From Panopea generosa (lineage: Eukaryota > Mollusca > Bivalvia > Adapedonta > Hiatellidae), in contig CM055895.1 in the NCBI GenBank assembly GCA_029582155.1, positions 51,426,250 through 51,490,249 on the forward strand: DNA of 64,000 bases, given 5' to 3'. Of this stretch, positions 39,281 through 50,645 are shown piece by piece. The stretch's first letter is position 1. Each line of letters begins with the position of its first letter. The position numbers and the translations under genes were made by a program. Below the pieces are notes generated by a model. It made no database searches and was not told the origin of the DNA. It saw nothing but the letters and a program-made list of their open reading frames with translations.

Positions 39281-41094
39281 GTCTTGGCTATGGCTAGGTT
39301 GTACCCATGGATTTGGTAATAAATTTGCTTGTTTGTTCAGGTCTTAAAATAGCTTGGCAGAGTCATCTATGGTCTTGATCTTCGTGTAGATGAGGCAAAG
39401 AGCCGAGATGTGGAATTTACTCCATCCGAAGATATTTGATGCAAAGCAAGAAGAATAGACTAGTGGTCTGAGAACTTTTCCCTGTCAAAACATGTGCAAT
39501 TTACATCCTTACATATGCAATGTAGTATGATAAAGACTTTATTATACTATATATATGTATTGGGATATAGATATAAAATATATATGACACTTGGGCCTGT
39601 GGTCAAATCTATGAGTTTTGTGTTTGGCAAAATAATCGTGAAAGTACCCAGTAATTCTTGAGCCTCAACTACATAATTTAAGTTTTTCAAACTACCATAG
39701 ACGGTAGTGTCTTATTACAGCAAGGTACTTTAAAGGCATGCTATCTTTCGGAAGGGAATTAAATCTGTAAACTTGGAGAGCCACACCCTCTGCATGTAAA
39801 ATATCTCACTGAACTGTATGTTGATCACTGATTCAGTGGTGTGACAATGCTACATTAGTGGTTCAGCATTGACACCGGAAGAAGATTCAAATGCCTGTAA
39901 ACCGCCCTAGGAAATGAGACTTCTGATAATAATCAGTTCATTGATTCCTGAAAAGAATGGAAATAACTATCAGAAATTCATGACCAACAAAAGCTAAGTG
40001 CTATGTGAATACTTTAACAGAATTTAAGAGGATATTTAAAAACAATAATCCCAAGTCTATTTGAGACATGGTTGAATGTGTCTATTTATAATTGCCACAC
40101 ACCCTTTTGTAAATTGAATATTGGGCAGTCTCATTCCATGGGCTCTTGCATGATCACTGATTAACATTTAAGGTCTGTGATATGTTTTATATATTTTTGC
40201 GCTCTGCACACATGATCAACAGCTTTTCAGTCCCCTTAACCTCCAAACAATTGATGTGCTGTGGCAATCTGTGTCAATATTTTCCAGGACTATAGTCCTT
40301 TGGCCTAGAGACGTTCCATGATTACATAATCTGAATTGAATTCTTGCTGTCGTTAGATAACAGAGACCTAAAATATACATCAAGTTCCATTTTATTCAGT
40401 TTCAGCAAAAGAAACTATGTAAATTTCTCCCAACATCTTGCTATGATTTTTCCATTTCGATATAAAGTCATAGAAATAGTTGAGCTATACCTTATGAAAA
40501 AACTTTTGTAGTCTGGTAAAAATGTCATAGATTGGGTCTCAGACTATTATCTATTTTTCATAGACTGCTGTGGAAGTGTTTGAAAAATCCTGGACTTGCT
40601 CCAAGATCCAGAGGTCCCCAGTTTGATAACCTTTGGAGTCACAATTTTTTCAGCCCTGCTTATATAAATCGCTCCCGATTCTGAACAGCAAAACTGTTAC
40701 AGTACTGAGTGATGTTTTCAAGCATGGCATTGCACCCATGAAATCAGGCTTGAGTGGCCAATACTCTTCACTGCACTTCTGCCCGGCTTATCAGTCTTAC
40801 TGGAGATTAGAGCTTCAGAATCATTTCCCACATTATAATAGACAATATTTGGAAAAAAACAGAGATATTAATCAATGTTAATTAGTATTAAAAGAATCCA
40901 ACTGAATAATACTTAACCTTTGCACAAGAACACGCTGCAGTTACCATGATGTATTGCAGTTGTCGCCATATAAATATGGACATATTCTTTTAACATACCA
41001 GTTTCCAAATAGTGATGATTACCAGGATTGTCACTGATCTTAATATCAACATTGAAAGTCATTTCAGTATATAATATAAATATTATAATCAAAT
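39281..41094. other. Intergenic DNA, nothing recognised
   Basis: No family or exon supported; an 82-codon frame at 40633-40881 has no recognisable domain. Confidence 0.4.
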
Positions 41095-41221
41095 AAGCTC
41101 CTTACAGGGATCTTGCTCACACTTTTGGGAATGGGAATTGAGGCCCCTGACTCTGGGAAAATTTGAGTTATTTTTAAATACATAGGGAAAGTTACATTGC
41201 AGAGGTTCCTCCAATATATGT

Positions 41222-41256
<35 letters not shown>

Positions 41257-41345
41257 TTTCCCCAAAATATTTCTTTTGGTTTCTTTGTATTTTGAAATTG
41301 GGAATTTTGTTACTTTGGATTGGGAAAAAAAGATACTATTTGCCA
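41095..41345. repeat. Dispersed repeat copy B with internal (TA)n
   Basis: Second copy of the 15650-15835 family (TCTTGCTCACACTT, GGGAATGGG, GGTTCCTCCAATATAT). A (TA)n run at 41228-41252 has expanded inside it. The 85-codon minus ORF here is a product of the repeat. Confidence 0.65.
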
Positions 41346-41870
41346 TTGGGTAATGGGGCAGAATAACGGAATTTTTCCATACATATAAAAATATGTGTGG
41401 ATTCTGAAAATTTAAGCTACTGTACTGTTTATTTGAGTATAAAAGATATTTTCAATTAGCATTTTGTACATAATTTATTTTTATACTGATTTATTAATGA
41501 CACATAATTTAGGTTTAATTGCCAATTTACTTTCTTCAAATGATGTTAGTTTGCTGTATTTTTTATGTATTGTTTATGTTTATAGTGTTGCATGTTTCAG
41601 GTATTCCTAAGGCAAGCCAAGTATTGGTTTATACGTTCACATATAGTATCTAATAAAGATGGAATCAACAGAATGTTTGATGGTAAAAATTACCCCACAA
41701 TTTTTCTAAATTTATATATATACAAATAAGTTGGATATAACATACTTTGCATTATTTACATGTAAACACAATAACTGGAGCAAACTCAGAATAATTTTAT
41801 ATCTCAATTCCTGATAGTGTGGATGGCATATATAGTGTTTGGTCTGTTCTTACACTTTTCTCTTCCGACT

Positions 41871-42240
41871 TAGGGATGGAAGTTTGTCGTGAAGTGGAAA
41901 GAGTAACTAAAAGGAACTGTTTTCAAAGGTGTTTTTTTTTGCTTGTCGTACATAACTAAATAAATATTAAGAAGGACTGTGATGATGCATGTTTATCACT
42001 GTAACTACTAAGTGATGTGTTGTAACCCCTCTCCTAAATGAAGCTTAGAATTTTTGTTTTGTCTGACAAGAAAAAAAAACACCTTTGAACACAGTTCCTG
42101 ACAGAAACTCTTTCCATTCCTTACACAGCTTTACAGTCATCCGGAAATTTACAAGCATACCAGTATTTGTTTTCTTGGAGTCAAACTTCCATCCATTATT
42201 TGATGATACATGTTTATCACTCTCTAACAATGTGTAACCA
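41871..42240. repeat. Fold-back structure plus flanking direct repeat
   Basis: AAGGAACTGTTTTCAAAGGT and the following GTTTTTTTTTGCTTGTC (41911-41948) are the inverted complement of 42062-42102. GGATGGAAGTTTG and TGGAAAGAGT, outside the arm, also recur inverted at 42104-42195. In addition TGATGATGCATGTTTATCAC (41980s) recurs in direct orientation at about 42199. The result is an imperfect hairpin with a loop of about 110 bp. Confidence 0.7.
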
Positions 42241-42254
42241 AACTCCTCTTCATA

Positions 42255-42542
42255 ATAAAGTGCAGGGCCCGATTAGCTCAGTATGTTACTCGTCTGACTC
42301 AATCAGGGGTCATGAGTTCGAAACCCCCGCCTGGCAAGTCTCCGTGATGATTGATATACGACATTGTGTCTCATTATCATTCGTCTCTCACCACTGATTC
42401 AAGTGGGGAAGTTATCAGTTACTTGTGGAGATGGGGTGTGCTCGAGTACTGGTTAATCCCAGGAAACAGTGGTTAGGTTAACTGATTGTCTGTTAGCCCT
42501 CGATGGCATAAAAATGACGCTTAATATTCAATCAATCATAAT
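42255..42542 (+). mobile_element. tRNA-derived SINE family 1, full-length
   Basis: The best copy: head GGGCCCGATTAGCTCAGTAT (box A) and CATGAGTTCGAAACCCCCGC (box B). The body is TTGATATACGACATTGTGTC, TCTCACCACTGATTCAAGTG, TTACTTGTGGAGATGGGGTG and CTCGAGTACTGGTTAATCCC. The tail is TGTTAGCCCTCGATGGCATA followed by ATTCAATCAATCA. It resembles widespread mollusc tRNA-SINEs such as RUDI/Meta-SINE types; the exact family is not confirmed. Confidence 0.88.
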
Positions 42543-43212
42543 AAAGTATTTTTGGTTACAATAAATCACAGTCTTGTGCTGTACTTTTTGTTGGACTGAA
42601 AACTTCAGATCTAAAAAATGATTTTGAACTGAACTTATGCAATTGTACCTCTTTACTTGATGCTTAGCTGCAACTTGTTCTATATCTTCAAATGTAGGTC
42701 AGTGAGGGCTGGAAAAGTCCACTTGTCCATCCGCTATAAAAAATGATTGTGAATAACAATGCTAAAATAGAGATATTATTTGATTGCTGTCTCCATTTTT
42801 GATATAGAACAAATTAAAAAAATATTCCAACCGACGTACCCAATTTTGAAAACTATGATCCGGAGCAAACAAACACTATTTTACTGCTGGCCCAAATAGA
42901 ACTAATTAAACTTTTTTAACATTCCTTTCTTCAGCATTTCTTCCTTTCTTACATTAAAATAAGTAGAACAAGATTAGTGTTTTTTAAAATAATTTTCCAT
43001 CTGACACTGTCAGTGCTTTGCAACAGCACTTACTTTAAATGAAAATAGAATGCAGTTTTTTTCATTTGTTTTATAAAATTATATAATTTGGGTTAAGTTG
43101 ATATAATCATTACATGACATGAAGATATAAATTGATATCAACAAATACTGGTATAAAATATCATACATGTAGTTGTAATTATAATCAATCTGTGGTTTCA
43201 TTTGTCCAGGGA

Positions 43213-43384
43213 ATGTCTGGAGATGAAACAGAAGAACTGATCGTTGTTGGACAGGGTTTAATTGAAGAGCAGAATAAGTACATTGACAAGAATGTTCAAT
43301 TGTTTGAGAAGCTGAAAAACAACTATCTGGAGGTTAATCGTATGCGCAAGCTAATGCAAGACCAGGTGAAAAATGATATAGAAG
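43213..43384 (+). CDS. SPC24: SPC24, coding exon 1
   Basis: Acceptor TTTCATTTGTCCAG precedes 43210, and the start codon follows three bases later, so translation starts at the beginning of an internal exon. It encodes MSGDETEELIVVGQGLIEEQ through VNRMRKLMQDQVKNDIE. It ends with one base before donor GTATGT (43385). Human SPC24 has the same N-terminal pattern (IEEVSQGLLSLL) leading into a coiled coil. The shift from acidic start to heptad-rich Lys/Glu helices is visible from about residue 20. Confidence 0.92.
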
Positions 43385-43424
43385 GTATGTCTGTATTTGT
43401 CTGTATATCTACTTAATAATACAT

Positions 43425-43480
43425 AGCTGGGCCCAGTTAGCTTTGTCAGTAGCGCGTCTGACTGAATAGGGGTTTTTAGT
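43425..43480 (+). mobile_element. SINE family 1 head fragment in SPC24 intron 1
   Basis: GCTGGGCCCAGTTAGCTTTG then GTCTGACTGAATAGGGGTTT matches the start of family 1 (42255) and stops before box B. Confidence 0.65.
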
Positions 43481-44024
43481 TTATTCAAATGAAAAGGCCA
43501 GTGTCCAATGGGGCCTTGTTAGACACTGTTTCTTACATAGGAATACTATGGGAAAACGGGAAGGAGTCGGTTTTAATCATCTATTTTTATGGTATTGTTT
43601 TTAATTATCTTTATGTCAAGCAATGTTTAGTCATAACAGTTGATGATGGGTTCTTTTAAAGGAATTTAATATCTATTAAGGGCCAGCAGAGACCTGAAAT
43701 TGGATTTTGAATTTTCATGTCTTCATATTTGGTATACATGATCCATATGAATAGCGGTTTTAAGTTTTTCAAATAAAGGGGATAGGTTTCATTTTTACCT
43801 GGCAAGAAGACCTTGATTTTTTATGGAAATGGTAATGGAAAACAGATATTAATTTATCTTTTTCTCATATAAGTTCTTATTTTAATAAGAGGTTTTAGAT
43901 GAAATAATGTGAGCGATTTAAGCCCAGTTGGGTCTCTTGAACATTACATTTGAGATAAAACAACATATATATTAGAAATTTGTCAACAAACAATAATTCT
44001 AAACTGATTTATATTTTACTTTAG

Positions 44025-44271
44025 CTTTGCTTAATGAACATAAACAAATTGTTCAAAATCCAACAAAAAATGTTGAAGTGGAAGAGCTTACAAAACAAGA
44101 GCAACAACTCAACCAGGAATATTCTTCTGTGAAGAAAAATGTAGAAGAGTTGTCTGCCCAGTGTAAAGCTATAAAACAGACAAAGGAGAAGTTGGTAGAA
44201 GAAAAGCAGAGGCTTGCTGAAGAAAAAGAAAGACTGGATAATGAGACAACAATGATGTTGCCTAAAAAGAG
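44025..44271 (+). CDS. SPC24: SPC24, coding exon 2 (coiled coil)
   Basis: Acceptor ATTTTACTTTAG lies at 44024 and donor AG|GTAAAA at 44271/44272. The first two bases complete an Ala codon, giving EALLNEHKQIVQNPTKNVEV, parallel to the human SLLNAKEQV stretch. About 80 residues of coiled coil follow (ELTKQEQQLNQEYSSVKKNV, then KEKLVEEKQRLAEEKERLDN). ETTMMLPKKR matches the DTTVTIPS boundary between coiled coil and globular head in human SPC24. Confidence 0.95.
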
Positions 44272-45044
44272 GTAAAAATATGTAACAATTGTTTGTATGT
44301 ATTTAGATAATCTATCGGAACATTGCATTGTGGGTAACGAAATCCCACCTGAGGGTTAAAATACAGGCAAAGAACGAAGTTGTATCTTAATCTAAGAGTT
44401 GGATGTCCTGATATACAGCTCATAAGTATGTTACATTGTACTATATTTAGCTCCTTATTTGAAAGTCAAGGTCGAGCACCTTACTTCAAAAGTCAAGGTC
44501 CTTGCAGGGTGAAAAGGTTACATTTGCTTAAAACTCTGTGTTAAAGTTTTGTTGCAAGGTGTTCATAAGTGTGCATTGCTTACAGTTATATGGATCGAAG
44601 TTAGCATAAGTGTGAATGCTTATACTCTGAGGCAGTATGTAACATATTTGGCTCATAATTTAAAAGACAAGGTCATATTGTAGGATGAAATGATCGCCTT
44701 GTTTTTAAACTAAATGCTTTAATATTTTGGTGCAAATTGTGATTTACTGCGCATTATTCCAGTTATACCATATAGAACTGTACAACTTTTGGGATCAGTT
44801 TGTTATTCACCCTGGAGCCCAAACCTGTTAATATTAGGTATTTATAAATATGAACTGGTGTAAATAAATACAGCTTGATAATTTTGGCATAGATACCAGT
44901 ACAAAAATTATTTTTGGGATACACAGTGTAACTTGTATCGTTGTTAAACATTCCAGGTCCAAATTGTACCATATCTACTTGGGTACTGTCCAAGCCCAAC
45001 ATACTGTTTTCTTTCAGTTTTTGTTTTTTATGCCCCCCAAAATA
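44272..45044. other. SPC24 intron 2, left part
   Basis: Holds scattered AAGTCAAGGTC motifs (44465-44505) of the same kind as the array that follows; otherwise nothing recognised. Confidence 0.45.
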
Positions 45045-46430
45045 TTTTTGGGGTGGCATATAGTAATCACAGCGTCCTTCTGTCTGGTATTTTGTTTCCG
45101 GCCTGTATCATTGTCATGCATAGATGGATTTTGATACTTGGTAAAAATGATCAACACAACATGACGACATGTCGCGAGTAAGACCCACACCCGTACCTGA
45201 AAGGTCAAGGTCACACAATTTGAGTTTGTTTGAATACACTTGAGCCTGTGAGATTTGGTGTCCAGCCTGTAAGTTTGTCATACATAGATGGATTTTAATG
45301 ATACTTGCTACAAATGATCAACATAACATGGTGACATGTTCTGAGTAAGACCCATACCCGTAACTCAAAGGTCAAGGTCACAATTTGAGTTTGTTTGACA
45401 ACACTTTAAGTTTGTGTGAGATACTTGCTACAAATGATCAACATAACGTGACGACGTGTCACGAGTAAGACCCACACCTGTTCCTCAGAGGTCAAGGTCA
45501 CAATTTGAGTCTGTTTAACAACACTTTCAGTCTGAGATTTTGTGTCCGACCTGTAATTTTGTCATGCATAGATGGATTTTAATGATACTTGCTACAATTG
45601 ATCAACATAACATGACGGCGTGTCACGAGTAAGACCCACGCACCTACCTCAAAGGTCAAGACCACAATTTGAGTTTGACAAAACTTTGAGTCTGTTTGAG
45701 ATTTTGTGTCCAGCCTGCAACTTTGTCATGCATAGATGGATTTTTATAAATACTTGTTATAAATGATCAACATAACATGACGACGTGTTGCACTTAATAC
45801 CCAAACTCCCACTTCAAAGGTCAAGGTCAACAAGGTTAACTTTGTTTGACAACACTTTCGGTCATTTTGACATTTCCTGTCCGGTCTGTCATCTATAGAT
45901 AAATTTTGAAAACACTTGGCTCAGTTGATCAACATGACATAATTATGTGTTGCATGTAAGTCTCAGAACCTTTCCTCAAAGATCAAGGTAACACTTTCAA
46001 TTTAATTGATATTGTGTGTCTGGTCTGTGACTTTGCTTTTTACTTGGCTCATTTTATCAAGATGACAATACGACGTGTCATAAGTAAGACCTAGACCTAT
46101 ACCTCAAAGGTCAAGATCACACTTTTAGTAACAATTACAACACTTTGAATCTGTTTGAGATTTCAAGTCCGTCCTTTAACTTTATCATACATGGATGGAT
46201 TTCAAAAACACTTGGCTCAATTTACCAACAACTGATCTGTAACTTTGTCTTACATTTAGGGATTTAAAATAGCTTGACACAAGTGATCAGCATGTCATGA
46301 TGATGTTTCAGCAGCATTTAACTGTTGAAATACTCAGACCATTACTTCAGATGTCAAGGTCAAGGTTACACAAAGGTCAAGGTCACACTTTAATGTAAAA
46401 AAACATGAAATTGCATGTCTAGTCTGAAAC
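45045..46430. repeat. AGGTCA-rich degenerate repeat modules, about 8 copies
   Basis: Degenerate tandem modules with period near 165 bp (one of about 122 bp): CATGCATAGATGGATTTTAA, TGATACTTGCTACAAATGAT, CAACATAACATGACGACGTG, GAGTAAGACCCACACC, CAAAGGTCAAGGTCACAATT. AAGGTCAAGGTCA or close variants occur at about 45204, 45368, 45490, 45651, 45818, 46107 and 46352-46390. The TCAAGGTCA core is the response element of ERR/SF-1-type nuclear receptors, although abundance points to repeat origin. Such modules are common in bivalve DNA to my knowledge. Confidence 0.75.
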
Positions 46431-46734
46431 ATCAGTCCATTACTCTTTATATTCTTGGATACATCGATACCTATTATAACATAATTATATTGTTATTTTT
46501 CAATGACCATTTGGCATGCGACACTTACCAGTGACATTTCTTGTTATTATGTAAAATTCTTTCGCCATTTCAACTTTGGTACCCACTCAAGAATCACCCT
46601 CACTCCCACCCTCCCTTTTTACTCAGCCCTGTTTAAATTTTAGCACCTGCCCAATCCCCTACCCCAACCTCCTCACACACAGGTCCACCTCTCAATTTAT
46701 TTTATATTTAAATAATTATTATACCTTCAGATAC

Positions 46735-47520
46735 AAAGTATATGGGTGCTATATAGGAGTCACGCTTGTCGGTCTGTTGGTCGATCCGTCTTTGGACAAT
46801 TTTCATGATCACAATTTCTTAGCAACTATTGGATGGAATTCAATGAAACTTCAAAAGAGTGACTGGTACTTAGCCTAGTTGTGCATATTGTTGGCATGTT
46901 GCGCGAGAATAATTTTTCAATGAGTTAAGAATGCCTGTTAAGAACTTAAGAATGCCAGAATCAAATCTTCTGAAAGTTCTACAGTTATTCTACTTTAATT
47001 TGTGAAAAATCGTATTTTTTTGGGTTTCCATGCAATTATGTAAGAATGCCTGAATCATATATTTTGAAAAAAAGCAGGGGACATAAATACACTGAGTTGT
47101 TTGTTTATACATATTTTTTGTGGTCGCTATTTCTTGGCAAATATTGGTATATCGTCGGCATGCTGCGCGCAAATAATTTTTCAATGAGTTACGACCCTTT
47201 GAATTTTTCTGACATTTTTTGTGGTCGCTATTTCTCGGCAACCATTGACTGGAATTCAATGACACTTCACAAAAGTGATTGGAACCAAGCCTAGTTGTGC
47301 ATATCGTCGGCATGTTGCACTCGACTAATTTTTCAATGAGTTATGGCCCTTTGAATTTTTCAGACATTTTTTTGTGGTCGCTGTTTTTCGGCAACCATTG
47401 GCTGGAATTCAATAACACTTCACAAAAGTGATCGGTACCAAACGTAGTAGTGCATATCATCAGCATGTTTTGCTCAGTTATTTTTTTTTTATGAGTTAAG
47501 ACCCTTTGTGTGCTTAATTT
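46735..47520. repeat. Degenerate repeat, about 150-bp unit, 4 copies
   Basis: Units share CGCTATTTCTCGGCAACCAT, TGGAATTCAATGACACTTCA, CAAAAGTGATTGGAACCAAG, CCTAGTTGTGCATATCGTCG, GCATGTTGCGC and CAATGAGTTATGACCCTTTG. Copies lie near 46800, 47120, 47230 and 47375. ORFs on both strands here are shadows of the repeat. Confidence 0.8.
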
Positions 47521-48307
47521 CTTGACAGACAATATTCCTTAGCCCTAATAAAATTCAAAATTATAATAGTACCTTTCATGTGTAAAGTGTTTAACCTTCA
47601 CCTTTCTCGTGACCCCACAATGGAACATCAAACACCCACATCTGTTACTCTAATTGGTTCACTGTGTCGAAGTGGGCAGCAAAAGGGTGCATGAAAACAT
47701 ATACTTGACTCGTGTATTGCCTGAGAGAACAGCAGTTTGGTGTCGAATTACAATACAAATACAATGTAGTTTTAAAATGGTGCAAATTATGAAACTTTGC
47801 ATGGTCTCATCTTTCCATTGTGGGTACTAATCTCAGTCCGAGTTGCTCCTATTTATGTAAAATATTTGTTTTGTGATGTTTCTAAATTTGCCACATGGGC
47901 TATCTTCAACCAAGCAGATCACTTATAATATTGCAATCGGTAACGACAATACACCCAACTGATATTTACATTCTTTATTGCTTGTATATTTCCGGGTATA
48001 TTTGTTAGGGTTAAAATACATTTATTTATTTTACACACCCCCGGTTTTAATAATGGAATATCCCTCAGTACCAGTTTGGTATAAATGTACATTTTTCATG
48101 TATTTTTGAGAAATTACTTTTTACACCGGCAGCTGTTGTTTTTTATTGATTGTGTTTGTCTAGGTCATAAAATGACACATTAAAATAATGCCTTTCATAA
48201 TTATAACACATGTAACAGACATATTTATAACATATGTTACAGACATTGCTAGATCATAGTTTTAATGTAACAGATGGCTAATTCACCATTTTGTTTGTAT
48301 ATTTCAG
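47521..48307. other. SPC24 intron 2, right part
   Basis: No repeat or exon recognised before the exon 3 acceptor. Confidence 0.4.
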
Positions 48308-48384
48308 AGAAGTGTTGAGTTTGTATAATAATATTTCAAACATTCGCTGGGACTTCGAAGGTTCAAAAGACGAAATCAAAGGAT
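48308..48384 (+). CDS. SPC24: SPC24, coding exon 3
   Basis: Acceptor TTTGTATATTTCAG lies before 48308. It encodes R(E)VLSLYNNISNIRWDFE then GSKDEIKG, plus one base. It matches human YHQVSKIEWDYE...VKG, the first strands of the Spc24 globular head. The donor is GTATCCTTTT at 48385, the U12-type consensus, not the usual GTRAGT. Confidence 0.94.
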
Positions 48385-48394
48385 GTATCCTTTT
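48385..48394 (+). promoter_or_regulatory. U12-type 5' splice site of SPC24 intron 3
   Basis: GTATCCTTTT matches the minor-spliceosome donor consensus (GTATCCTTT) at every position and is far from the U2 consensus. Paired with the branch site at 53013-53019. Confidence 0.88.
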
Positions 48395-49480
48395 ATAAAG
48401 TGTATCAAACAATCACATGTTCAAAATTAATCTTATTATATCGACAGTTAATTCTGATATTGGAAAACACACCTTTCTTTGCAATGTCTAAGAATTTAAA
48501 GGGATTATATTGGCATATTACAGTCAATTCCCTGTCCTAAATACACACGCCCAGCATGAAGATACACTTATAACTTAGAGATATACGCGTCTAAAGTTTC
48601 TAATTGCATAACCTCTTTATTACAAATATCGGGTTTCTGAAGCCACATTTTTGTTTTTGTTTACATTTTGTTTAAATTCGCCATTTTCAACGAACTGCTT
48701 TCGGCTTTCCGAACATCATCGGATAACATCATGAAGACTCATTCCCGATCTCGTTTTCGAGGCTTTGTTTGGGAAGTTTACGGAGTTCAATGTAAACATT
48801 GCGCAATACTTTATTTCGGGACGTATTAAAGTTTTGACCAATTTTCAATTACTGTTAATTTGATAACTTTCAAGTAAATAAAGGTTATACGTCAATGCAT
48901 AAGCATTATTTTGTGCACACTGCATACAGGAAAAGTCTGGATTAACAGCGTGTTTGTGTTACTTGCCAATATAATCCCTTTAACAATTGGAACCAATACC
49001 TGTTGCCATGGTGATACTACCTTGAGATAATTTGATAACAAATTTGTTGACTGCTTGTGGTGTCTTAAGCAATGTTTTCTCAATGATAAATGTGTGAGAT
49101 TTGTTTCTCACATTAGCACAATATATCAGGTGCTGGCATTCATTGTCCTATTGTAAAAACTCTTTGTTGCAATAAAATGATAGATTTGAATTTTTAACAC
49201 ATGTCACTTTCAAGACTTCATGGAGACATTGACAAGGTATACTACTCTTATTGAATGTAGATTATTTTAATACATTAGTATATGAGACAAAATTTAAAAA
49301 ACATTCCATCAGCAATAAGTGTTCAGGTGGAAAAAGCTACCATTCAATTTGGAAAGGGAGATAATCTATGATTGTATACATTTAATCTATCTTCCTTATC
49401 TCCTCATCCATTTTTATCACAGTCAATATCAATTAAAACTATAAACCACCAACAACAGAACTAAGATGAACAAATACATG
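48395..49480. other. SPC24 intron 3, left part
   Basis: Contains a less AT-rich patch at about 48680-48800 (CGGCTTTCCGAACATCATCG) and a decoy exon-like stretch at 49216-49237. No supported feature. Confidence 0.45.
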
Positions 49481-49482
49481 TA

Positions 49483-50115
49483 ATGCCCTTGTATTTCATG
49501 AGCTTAGGCAGTGGTACATCTGAATATCAATCAAGGGGTTGTGAGTTTGAGTTCCCGTCTTGCCACAATCTCCTTGATGATCGATATACAACATTGCGTC
49601 TCATTCGTCTTCCACTGCTAATTCAAGTGGGAAAAAGGAATTTTTTGCTTTATTTAACAGAGGTCAACATTTGGTGGCTTCCTAATTAAAAAGTCATGTT
49701 TTTTTCTCAACTGAGGTAAAACAATTCCCAAAATGGAGATTATTTTTTTTTTATTATTTTTTTTTTTTTTACATTCAGGGACAAAAAAAAACTCCAACTG
49801 GATAAGTATCATTGTAATATCTGATAATTATTGATTAGATCATGATCTTAACAATGTTACGCTTTATTTTACGGTTCGCTAAAGCCTTTAAAAAATCCCA
49901 ATTTCCCCATGATCGCAATGTTATTTCTCTCGAAGACTTGGGCCTCTTCTGAATTTCCAGAAAAAAGGCTCTGGGAAAGTTATCAGTAACTATCTTTAAT
50001 TAGCAAAAATTGGATGTTTTCAAATACTGGTTAACATCCCAGGATCCCAGGAAAGAGTGGCTAGGTTAACTGATCATCTGTAAGCCCTGGATGCAATATA
50101 TTTAATCAATCAATC
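49483..50115 (+). mobile_element. SINE family 1 split by an insertion of about 330 bp
   Basis: The left half (49483-49636) has the box B-like TTGTGAGTTTGAGTTCCCGT, TTGATGATCGATATACAACA and AATTCAAGTGGG. The right half (49971-50115) continues with AAAGTTATCAGTAACT, ACTGGTTAACATCCCAGGAT, AACTGATCATCTGTAAGCCC and TTAATCAATCAATCG. Between them lies AT-rich unrelated DNA with poly-T runs. GGGAAA occurs at both junctions. Confidence 0.78.
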
Positions 50116-50329
50116 GAAAATGAGCAGTAAGTGGACTGTTTTCACTGGAGATATTTACAACCACCGTACATTCATCACAATTACTATAAATAGTTCAAGA
50201 ATTATATACCTGTGACATTACATGCAGTGTGTCGATGTATGTACTAATACATAGTTCTAACTCCAGAGGCATCATTGATGTATACATTATATTACATTAT
50301 GTGACTGTTATAATGATTAATTATTTCTT

Positions 50330-50645
50330 TATTGATTTATCAGTAAATCAACCTGTGAGATTCTGATTAAGAATAGAATCACTGTCGATCTCTGCAGAGG
50401 GGTAGGAAATGAATGTAATGTCTGTTTTATCATTTGTGTCATGTTCATTGTTGTGATTAAATTATCAACCCCTGTGTGGTTCAACTTCAAGGGAGCCATA
50501 TGAGTGATGTCATGAGGATCACTGTGTGTCATGCTTGTTGTAAAAAGTGACAATTTGAGTAATACTATAGATAGAATTTGCTGAAGTTCTGCAGGTATCA
50601 AAGTTATACGTTCATTCTGCATAATTATATTCATTTGACAAAATT
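50330..50645. repeat. Dispersed repeat, copy B (inverted relative to 7380-7660)
   Basis: Reverse complement of the 7381-7660 sequence over most of its length. On plus it reads KNRITVDLCRGVG, then a hydrophobic stretch, then LSTPVWF and a stop. No ATG-led intact protein and no recognised family. Confidence 0.68.

Noticed and set aside
49216-49237. A small exon of SPC24 between exons 3 and 4 (reads HGDIDK in one frame, bounded by TTTCAAG and AAGGTATAC)
   Set aside because: It cannot be phased with both neighbours using a normal acceptor, and joining exon 3 directly to 53029 by U12 signals gives exact phase and the family's usual spacing.
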